A stretch of 64,000 nt of DNA, taken from NCBI GenBank assembly GCA_033819885.1, contig JAQYUZ010000029.1, positions 1-64,000 on the forward strand, in the 5' to 3' direction. The notes beneath the pieces are model-generated. The model searched no databases. It was given only the letters and a program-made list of their open reading frames with translations, and was not told the DNA's origin. Of this stretch, positions 56,163 through 64,000 are shown piece by piece (position 1 is the stretch's first letter; each line of letters starts with the position of its first letter). Source of the stretch: Microbotryomycetes sp. JL201. Its lineage: Eukaryota; Basidiomycota; Microbotryomycetes. Both the position numbers and the translations under genes were made by a program.

Positions 56163-58742
56163 ATGGGCGAGAGCGTGTGCCCGAGGCCGCCAGACGCGCA
56201 CCGGCGTCAGCATCGAATGGGCCGGCCCGCGCCCGTCGCGTCCACCTCTCGCGTCACGCTCGACTCGATCGACTTATCGATAGACAATGTCGCACCTTGC
56301 ACATGTTTTAGACGGCGCTCGCGGCATGTCGAGAGCGCCAAAACGACGTGGTGGCGTGCAGCGACGACGGCGGCCGTGTGCGTCTTGACGGCGACAACAC
56401 CCACGAAAGCCTCGGCGCGCGCCGTACCAACAGCCGCACAGGCACAAGTTCATTTGGATTGGCTTGATGGACCGCTCGGAGCGACCGCCGCAGCGACTGG
56501 GCCCGCGTACGCTCTCAAAGATCCTGATCGGGCGAGGCCCCAGCGCCGCCGCCGCCGACGGGACAACGACGCCGGTCTCGTCACACCACCAACACCGACG
56601 CCACGCAAGCGCAGAGACGTGCTCGATAAATACGAGTACATTAGCGGAGAATGGGTCATCAATCACGAGTGGACATTGCTCGGCAGAACAGGACATGCGC
56701 CTACCGCAACCCCGCGCACCATCCCAGAGTCCGCGGACGATGAGGATGACATGGCCATGGGCGAGGCAAACGTCGAACCGACTCGCACCTTGACAACGTC
56801 GACAAGACTCTCGTCTGCAGCAACGCGCACCTTGTCACCATCATCGTCCCTTGTGACACCGAAACCTTCCGTCAACACCGATTTTGAGAAGCACGCGTCG
56901 CCGAAAATAGCAGCGGCTGCCACTTCGTCTTCGTTCTCGATTCCGGACGGATGGGCCGCTACACCACGCGAGACTGGATTCTATGCCGTGCCTATCATTG
57001 TCGCCATGAGCGTTCTCGTCGCAGTCATGGTCATCGGTACAGTGTTTGGCTCAGTCTTGTGGCGAAGGCACGAGCGTAATAAACGCAAGAGGCGACGGGC
57101 ACGTAGAAAGGCACAGCAGGCGGGGCTTGTCGACGGAACTCTCGTAGACGAGAAGGAGGTCGGAGATGGAAGCGGAGGAGCAGGAGACTCGGCGGGCAGG
57201 GTCGCCAAGTTCGTCAACGCCGTCGGCATCAGGCGCAAGAAAAGGCACGCCAGAAAGAGTTCAGACGCGGTCGTGTCGGCAGCAGACGGAACAGAAGCGA
57301 CACTCGCAGAAGCTACAGCCACTGCTTTGGAGCGTACTGCGACTCGTGGCTCGACAAGCTCGGGTCGTCGTACCGCAGGTCAAGTGCGCGCGGCTATCGT
57401 CGCGGGCAGCGCTCGCATTCGTCGGCGCCGACGCAACAGACTCGGTATGAGGACTTCGGACCACCCCGGCTCCGATAGCAGTGACGACGATGCAGATTCC
57501 ATGACGGAGGCTCTGACGCAATCAGACTCGGCTCGGCGACCAGATACTTTGACCTCGCGGCTGCATTCGCGATTGAGTGCCCCACTTGGACGTACGAATA
57601 GCTCATCATCAGAGCGCGTCTCGCCGACCGTCTATTCCCGGGACTTGGATCGGACAGTGACTCAGTCGACAGCCGACTCTGCCGACCGATTGTCGCGCAC
57701 GTCTTCACGCACTTCCCATCTCACACTCGATTCGATCTCTCGTGTTGTTGGCTTGGGCCAGCCCGCCGACGACGGAAATGTCTTGCCGCTGCACAGGCCC
57801 GTCACGCCGACGGCACCAGGTTCGACATTTGGCTCGACCGTTCCCGACGCACAATTACCGGCTCTTGGTCCACCTGCGTACAGACCCAGCAGTTCAACTT
57901 TGCAAACTCCTTCGCGGTTCTCTGTCTCACGCGTGCCCGTGCCTCGAGTGGCTGTCACGGACACTGATGCCGACGCTCGAGGCAATGCGAACGAGGAAGA
58001 GTGGCACTGGCCTGGAGAGAAGGGCCGCAACGTTGCGACAAGCTCGTCAGCTGTCGCATCTTCGTCATCGAATGCGATGCTGCCGCTACCACACATTGAA
58101 TCTGCTTCTGTCGAAGACGAGGACGACGAACCCCCAGAGGATCGAGCACTGTTCTCTGCTCATTTGGCGACGGATGACAAGTCTGTGCTCGCTCGGATTC
58201 GACAGCAAGCTGAGGTTGTCTCTGCTGCGTCAACTTCGTCAGCTCGGCGTGACGATAACAACGAAGACGATGATATTGGACCGCCTTCGGTCTTGGGTTT
58301 GGCATCTGCTCCTCCTGCCGAATTGGATCCATTCTTGGATGCTGACGGTTTGGACGTGGACGAAGATGGGTTCGAGAGGTTCCCTGGCGCTTCGAGTTCG
58401 GTTTCGGCTAGGATTCAAATTCCCGAACCTTCCGCTCCGCCATCGCTCGTGGACGCTGATTCAGACGCTCAGCAAAGGACGACGTCGACCTTCTTGTTGC
58501 CTGCTCCACCTAGACCTGTCAACCAGTCTGTTGACTACATGACTCGTTCAAGCGCGCCTTCATTGTCCTCGTCGTCATTGTCGCCATTGGCGTCGTCCTC
58601 AAACAGGATTTTGCATCGCACCTCAGCCCTACCTCTGCACGTCGAAGAAAATGATCTTCGTCAAGTGGAAGAGCGCGGCGTTTTGCCAGAGTACGAACCG
58701 AACCGGCGCCAGCAAATCACACAGGCGGAGGACATGGTTTAG
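56163..58742 (+). CDS. Intronless single-pass membrane protein of unknown function (859 aa)
   Basis: No family recognised. A hydrophobic stretch at about residues 64-86 (AATTAAVCVLTATTPTKASA) may be a signal sequence or anchor. A Ser/Thr/Pro-rich presumably external region follows with the motif KYEYISGEWVINHEWTLLGR. A clear transmembrane helix lies at about residues 276-300 (VPIIVAMSVLVAVMVIGTVF), followed by a strongly basic stop-transfer run (RRHERNKRKRRRARRKAQQ). The ~540-residue cytosolic tail is disordered, rich in Ser, Asp and Pro. Type I topology is likely. The start is uncertain: ATG 56163 or 56217 (MGRPAPVAS) leaves the hydrophobic stretch rather far from the N-terminus. The absence of introns contrasts with the neighbours. 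A surface sensor or scaffold is conceivable but not shown. Confidence 0.65.
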   Translation: MGESVCPRPPDAHRRQHRMGRPAPVASTSRVTLDSIDLSIDNVAPCTCFRRRSRHVESAKTTWWRAATTAAVCVLTATTPTKASARAVPTAAQAQVHLDWLDGPLGATAAATGPAYALKDPDRARPQRRRRRRDNDAGLVTPPTPTPRKRRDVLDKYEYISGEWVINHEWTLLGRTGHAPTATPRTIPESADDEDDMAMGEANVEPTRTLTTSTRLSSAATRTLSPSSSLVTPKPSVNTDFEKHASPKIAAAATSSSFSIPDGWAATPRETGFYAVPIIVAMSVLVAVMVIGTVFGSVLWRRHERNKRKRRRARRKAQQAGLVDGTLVDEKEVGDGSGGAGDSAGRVAKFVNAVGIRRKKRHARKSSDAVVSAADGTEATLAEATATALERTATRGSTSSGRRTAGQVRAAIVAGSARIRRRRRNRLGMRTSDHPGSDSSDDDADSMTEALTQSDSARRPDTLTSRLHSRLSAPLGRTNSSSSERVSPTVYSRDLDRTVTQSTADSADRLSRTSSRTSHLTLDSISRVVGLGQPADDGNVLPLHRPVTPTAPGSTFGSTVPDAQLPALGPPAYRPSSSTLQTPSRFSVSRVPVPRVAVTDTDADARGNANEEEWHWPGEKGRNVATSSSAVASSSSNAMLPLPHIESASVEDEDDEPPEDRALFSAHLATDDKSVLARIRQQAEVVSAASTSSARRDDNNEDDDIGPPSVLGLASAPPAELDPFLDADGLDVDEDGFERFPGASSSVSARIQIPEPSAPPSLVDADSDAQQRTTSTFLLPAPPRPVNQSVDYMTRSSAPSLSSSSLSPLASSSNRILHRTSALPLHVEENDLRQVEERGVLPEYEPNRRQQITQAEDMV

Positions 58743-58893
58743 GTTCTCGTCATCTGATTCGCATAGTTTTTTGTAGCAGTCTTCTCCCAAATGCATTTTC
58801 GTAATCCTGGTATGGCATTTTAGCGTAAATTTGTTGTTGATGATATGGAACAGAAGACTTGGATTCGTTCTCCTGGACCTTGGCGAGGACCGA

Positions 58894-60594
58894 TTATTCC
58901 CACTCTACGACCGTGTCAAAGAATTGTTTTGCGATTCGATCTTGAGCTTGCTCTCCCGTTTCCCCTGTTTCATTGTTGTCTCCGATCGCTCTGACGACCT
59001 GATCAAGTTTGTGAACGTTTCTGTCAGCTGGCGATTGCTTGCAAGTTCAAGACGAACAAAAGGTTTCGACTGACAAAAAAGTGGTGACCCATCAGATCTT
59101 GAGGTTCAAAAGCTTTTCCAGCTTTGCCTGGTTTTTCAAATCATTTGATCAAACGAGCATGTCAGAATTGATTGCTTCTGGGCGGGAATGAAATCGGGGG
59201 TTTGGGAGAATGTATGAGCTGACCGTATACTTTGGCGCCTGCTTCCCTCGCGATGATCGTACCAGCGCAAACGTCCCAGCTGTTTGTAAGTAGCGAACGT
59301 TGTAGTCAGTTTCGTCAAAGACCAAACGAGATTGGTGAACCCAGACTTGCGACCAGCAACCGATTTCCCAGTACAAGTCCAAAGAACCACTGGCGACGTA
59401 GCTGTAATTGAGCGCAGCGGACCTGATCATTGCAAAAAGAGGGAGCGTTACTGTATCAGCCTGATTGTTTGACACTGCAAGCCAGACCGGACCAAGGTGG
59501 CAAAAGTTTTGATTGCACTGACCCGATCGACCGGAGAGCGTGAGCCATCACACCGCCTTTGACTTCTTGACCGTCCGCAGTTAGCTTTTTAAAAGTGTCA
59601 CCTTTGCCGTCGATAGCTCTTTTTGATCTGTCCGAGCCCCATTCGACGGCGATGACGGCGTCAGATAACGAGTCGAGCGGCAAGGGTTCGTTCGGGTGTG
59701 ACAACGGCAAACGAATGTGTTGATTCAAAAACGCGCCTTTTCCCTGGCGCGCAGAATATAGCTTTTCGAGGAAAGGATTGTAAATGACGCTGACCAAAGG
59801 ATCTCGTAAGTAAAAAGCCAGTGCGCGTGAGTGTACGTGCTCGTCACTGACCCAATTGTTGGGATTTGTTGGTAGGTGAAGCCGATCGAAACGGCGACGT
59901 GGTCAAACTGGTGCACAAAGTTTGTCGTGCCTGCACAAAGCCGATTAGTTCGCAAAACTCGCGCCCTTGTACGAGAGCGCGCTGACCATCTTTCGGAGTG
60001 GCAGAAAACAGTAATGTCAGGCAGATGGCTCGTTTTATCATGTCTGAAGCAAGCACTGACCAATCGGATCCACAATCCAAGTTGGTTCGTCGGTCAACTC
60101 GACCTTTTCGCCTGCCGCGTACGACTCTTCACCAATGAATTTGTGATCGGGATACTTGGATCTGATCTCTGACAAGATGAAGCGTTCAACAGCTTGATCC
60201 GTTTCTGTAACCACTGTCGAATCGAACAACAGTCAGCGCCAAAGTTCATACCGCGCGCGTCGAGGAATCGAAAGCAGCCAATTGTCGGTACAGAGTATAA
60301 TTGAACGCTGTTGCAGAGCTGGCAGGCCTGGCCAGTGTACCCTTTGTACGTGTATCGTTCAACTCGGCTCAACTCTGTCGTTTGTCTGGCCATGTAGGTC
60401 AAGCCACCTTCGGTAATGGACCTCCGATGACTTTGACATGCGTCCTGGTCAGACTCACAATCGACGCTATTCTTCTTTGTGCCGTCAGCCGCGTGCGAGT
60501 TGCGATTCGAGCTCGCGTCGCGAATCATTCGTCCAGCACGTCGCGCAAGCTCGATCGCAAACTCGAGCGCATCATCAAAGTCTTGATCTTGCAT
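58894..60594 (-). CDS. Inositol-1-monophosphatase
   Basis: Mg-dependent hydrolysis of inositol monophosphate to free inositol. Nine exons; the alignment was followed residue by residue. MQDQDFDDALEFAIELARRA, KKNSVDLVTETDQAVERF, GEESYAAG (metal-binding Glu), WIVDPIDGTTNFVHQFDHVA (catalytic DPIDGT), SIGFTYQQIPTIGVIYNPFL, GVMAHALRSIGSAALNYSYV, EIGCWSWDVCAGTIIAREAG (third metal-binding Asp), KAFEPQDLMGHHFFVVRAIG and a TAA at 58894 after TVVEWE. The second Asp of DPIDGT needs a 3-nt exon (59987-59989), and the join in GCWSWD needs a GC donor. The first intron is unusually long (about 245 nt). The first ATG is 60594; the longer frame begins TTG. All metal ligands are present once spliced. Confidence 0.9.
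59280..59350 (-). other. GC-AG intron in the inositol monophosphatase gene
   Basis: The exon ends GGTTGCTGGTC, the donor is gcaagtct and the acceptor acaaacag, 71 nt, with a CTGAC branch site. The product EIGCWS-WDVCAGTI is the conserved third metal site. The GT upstream (gttgctgg) puts the next exon out of frame. Confidence 0.8.
59987..59989 (-). other. 3-nt micro-exon carrying the catalytic Asp codon of inositol monophosphatase
   Basis: On the coding strand, GATCCGATTG is followed by a 71-nt intron (gtcagt...ccgaaag, with CTGAC), then ATG, then a 56-nt intron (gtcagc...tttgtgcag, with ACTAAT), then GCACGACAAAC. G + ATG + GC reads GAT GGC, giving DPIDGTTNF. No one- or two-exon path I tried restores this motif. 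Skipping leaves the frame intact but gives DPIGTTNF. Confidence 0.75.
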
Positions 60595-60867
60595 CGTCCA
60601 AGCAAAGCACAATGCAGTTCGGGCTCTCGGTCACAGCGGGTTCCGACAGAACTCGTCTCTCATTCCATTCCAGACTGAGAACACGTGATTGCAACCTTCA
60701 ATTCCAAGAGTAGATTCAATGTATGAATGATCCAATGTCAACCAAGATTAGACAAGAAAGAAGAAAGTGTGAAAGTGAGCAAAGTAATTTGAAATGTTGG
60801 AGAGATCGAAACAGACAGCGGCGGGTATGTGAGACACTACGTACAAACGCAAGGCGATATGGGCACG

Positions 60868-63800
60868 TCAAGCCAGCATAGGCGACGGCATCGGCGAGGG
60901 GATCAACCTGAGAGCTTGCACAGGAGCACGAGGGCTGTCAAACTCCCATGAGTGACGCAATTTGTTGAACGTTGCCCTGAAAGTAGAGTGGGCACCTTTC
61001 TCCATGACGAGCGTGACGACGGTCGGGTACTGCTTCTTTAGGTCGGCAGACGAGATACCCCGTTCGACCAGACCAGAGGGACCGCCGAGCATGGGCGAGG
61101 ACATGGGCGAGCTCGTCGACTGCGTCGCAACTTCGACACGAAACTTGACAGTCTTCAAAGGACCACTCGATGTACCGTTAGATTCTGGCGTGACCACATG
61201 GTTTTTCAGCTTCCCGCGCTCTGATCGCGATCCAGACCCAAGGTTCGCTCACCCCTAAGCTCGTATACTCGGCACTTGAGGACAGTCATACCATCAACGC
61301 TCTGGACAGTCACGTTGACGCCCATCGAGCTGAGCAAGCGCAGACACTCTTGTCTCGAGGCCGAAATCGACTCGGTCGACATAAGCGTATACGTCTATGC
61401 GCGATACATTCAGCTATGCGCTTGGAGAGTGGCAGGAGAGGGTGCACTCACGAGGGCCGATTTCCAATTGAACAGACCTGCGAACCAGCTGTGCTTCTGA
61501 GACGACGAGTCTGCGCCATAGCTTGTTGGCGGGTTCGTCGAGAAAGAGACTGCGGCTTGAAAGCAATCTCACGGTCAGCTTGGGTCCTTGCCAACGTTAA
61601 CAAAGCGACTATGCTTACGTTTCTTGCGCTTGGTTGGGTTGCCAATCTTGTGTCCGCCACGCAGGGCTGTCGGCGAATCGGGTGCCTCGACCATCTCAAA
61701 TCCAAAGTCTGCTCCGGCATTTTGAATAGCAAGTCCTAGCACAGCGCGCTCGCGACCTGCTTTGGCGGCTTGCGGACCTGGACGAGGCGCGACTGGCGGC
61801 GGTACACGCATTTGTCTAGCCTGCGATGGGGCCGAATTCTCCTTGTCATAAGAGCCATACTCGTGGCTATAACCGCTCGCACGGCTCTGCGGTCTGTTAA
61901 TTGACGATGAAGCGGGTTCACGACTCGATCCCCGGACCGTCATTCGGGGCCGCGAAATGGGCGGAGCCACTGACGCGATCGGGGCAGAAAACGGTCTGTT
62001 TTGCGTCGGAGACGCCGTGCCTGATCTAAACACGTCCGCGTCTGCCAACGATGGGGTTGCAAACGGCGAATACACGACAGACCCACGTCCCCGCGTCGAG
62101 CCATCGCCAGTCACATCTGACTGGTCGTCTTCAGCGTCCTCAAATTGCTCCGTGGCCTCAAACAATGGCGAAACTGCCGTCGACGGGGGCGCTGACGACG
62201 TGCTGATGACACTGTCGCGAACGCTGCCGCCTGCGCCGAGGAAGCTTGAACCATTGAAGCCAATGACGGGGCTGCCCATCGGGCTCGGTGGCAACGAGTT
62301 GCGCAGCGAGATGGTCTGAAGCTGGCCCACAATATCGTGGAAGAATTGTTGCATAGCCGCGTCGCCAGTCTGGGGAATCTGAATGGGCAAGACGGGTGGC
62401 GCGGATGGATCGTAGCTCGGAGTCGGTGAGGAAGCAGCGGCGTACGATATGCGAGGCGAAACGTTGTCGAACGCCGCAATAGCTGCAGGAGACGGAGACG
62501 GAGGTGCACTTGACCACTCGTTGGCAATGGGCAGGACGGGAGGCGGCACAGCCAACGCAGCAGCGTCCGGCGTTGCCTCCTGCAACTGAATCTGCGGAAC
62601 GCGCGACGCCGTTGACGAATTTGGCGTCGCTGTTGGCCTGGCAGGCGGTCGACGGTCGCTCACCGGGGCCTGTGGCAGAGGGCGTGGTCCTCTGGGCGAG
62701 CCTGAGGCGGGAGTCGTGACGGCTGGTGTTGCAGCAGCGTTTGCCGGAACCGACTTTCGCTCTACAGCTGGCGGCGTGTCCTTGCTCTTTGTGCTGGCTT
62801 GACTCTGGACCGAGTCTGCCGTCACAGGCTTTGGGCGGTCCACACGAGGCGTTACAGCGGGTGCGGCCGTCTTTGCCTCCCGTTGGCGCTTCTCAGCCCG
62901 CCGATTAGACGCTCGCACTTCTTCTTCGTCCATGTTGAAGTGTTCCAGACTGCGCGTCCTGTACTTGTTCAGCAGGCAGTAGAACACCTTTTCCCAGGTT
63001 TTTCTGTGGGAGACTTGCATCAGTCGTCGACAGCTCAGGCGCTGCGTGTCACGTACTCTTCAGACAAGAGCGCGTCAATGATGTCCTCCTCTGCAGCTCC
63101 GTGCCAGAGCGTGCGCAAGTTGCTGAGGATGTCGGGGTCAACGTCTCTCCGCGAAGACACGGGGTGGTCGATTTGGTCGATCGGTGGAGGGACGAAAGGC
63201 GGAGCGCCATAGATCGAGCGCGGCGGCTTGCGAGTAACCCATGGATGCTTTTGGATTTCATCCATCTGGCAGGCAGGCGAGAGCGTATCAGTACGATCGC
63301 GCATTGGCTATCATTTGGCACTCACAGAGATGCGCTTCTCTGGGTCAACCTCGAGCATGCGACGGATCAAGTCCTTGGCATCTGTCGGCAGCTCTTGTGG
63401 CATACTGAACTTGCCCACCTTGACTTTTGCCAGCAGGTTTCGGATGTTTTCGTCGTCGAATGGCAACCTGCCCGTGAGCAGGGCAAACAAGATGATGCCG
63501 CACGACCAAATGTCCGACGAAGAACCATGGTAATTGAGGCCCTGTGAAAGACATGCTGAGCATATCCAGGCCATCGACAAATATCAAAGGAGCTTACGGC
63601 AACAATCTCTGGACTGGCATAGTGCGGACTGCCGCAACTTGTTTCAAGCAGCTTGCCCCCGCGTTCGAGCGCTGCCATGCCGAAGTCTGCAATCTTGATA
63701 TTCTTCTCGCCGTCCAGTAGCAGGTTTTCGGGCTTGAGATCGCGGTGGCAAATATTGAATCTGTGGCAGTAGTCAACGCCAGAGATGATTTGCTGAAAGT

Positions 63801-63987
63801 AATGCAGTGCCTCGTCGGCGTGCAGTCGACCGCGAGACACGAGATAGTCAAACAGTTCGCCGCCTTCTGCATACTCCATGACGAGATACAAGTCGTTTCC
63901 TGTTTCCCACACGTCGAGCAGGCGCAACACGTTCGGGTGCTCGATTAGTTTCATGATGACAATCTCGCGTTCGATGCCCAGCAACAT
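60868..63987 (-). CDS. Nim1/Gin4/Hsl1-family protein kinase (5' end beyond the window)
   Basis: Septin- or bud-neck-associated morphogenesis kinase acting upstream of Wee1. The window begins at exon start 63987, within the kinase N-lobe ([20 protein letters not shown]). Then [107 protein letters not shown]-like segment follows ([20 protein letters not shown]), then [21 protein letters not shown] ~450-residue disordered Pro/Ser region leads to [36 protein letters not shown] and a KA1-like end ([20 protein letters not shown]). The ATP-binding loop and start codon lie outside. Assignment between Gin4 and Hsl1 is open. Confidence 0.85.
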
Positions 63988-64000
63988 CTGTCCATGTCAC

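Overview
The window is a piece of nuclear DNA from an intron-rich fungus, most likely a basidiomycete yeast. I infer this from dense genes on both strands, many introns of about 50-100 nt with CTRAC/CTRAY-type branch points, and basidiomycete-style proteins such as an RRM-MLLE protein, a BRPF-type NTO1 and a Nim1-family kinase. Pucciniomycotina is my guess, with low confidence. I found 24 protein-coding genes. I saw no tRNA, rRNA, transposon, viral relic or CRISPR array. The first ~98 bases are a G/C homopolymer that looks like a contig-end artefact; it cuts off the first gene.

Layout. 0.1-5.6 kb: an ABP1-like actin-binding protein (partial, -) diverges from an NTO1/BRPF histone-acetyltransferase scaffold (+). 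5.7-14.7 kb (-): PUS1 pseudouridine synthase, an STN1-like telomere OB-fold protein and an FBXO9/HRT3-type F-box protein. 14.8-19.3 kb (+): the spliceosomal helicase PRP5. 19.6-26.5 kb (-): the MPS1 spindle-checkpoint kinase and a DHA1 drug/polyamine transporter. 27.3-27.9 kb (+): mitochondrial IF-3. 28.1-36.4 kb (-): an RRM-MLLE RNA-binding protein, a secreted tryptophan-rich repeat protein of no family I recognise, and an OXR1-type TLDc protein. 36.7-39.0 kb (+): NOP12. 39.1-48.5 kb (-): a siderophore-iron transporter, a WDR89-like protein, a Zn2Cys6 regulator and RTF1 of the Paf1 complex. 49.5-55.3 kb: a perilipin-like protein (+), a DNAJC17/Cwf23-type J protein (-), MAM33 (+) and ribosomal P0 (+). 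56.2-58.7 kb (+): an intronless single-pass membrane protein. 58.9-64 kb (-): inositol monophosphatase and the 5'-truncated Nim1-family kinase.

Most genes are housekeeping genes and do not form a pathway cluster. What stands out is the gene structure. I assembled the coding exons by hand, using reading phase and family motifs. About 10 of roughly 120 introns need a GC-AG donor, usually GCAAG(C/T), and PUS1 alone has three. Three genes need micro-exons of 3, 9 and 12 nt. The 3-nt one supplies the catalytic second aspartate of the inositol monophosphatase DPxDGT motif. The most novel protein is the secreted one at 31.3-33.6 kb. It is about 640 residues long, with roughly one tryptophan in ten, and holds five copies of a W-rich module carrying a DGxDxD loop, two of them copied by a recent 424-bp tandem duplication.
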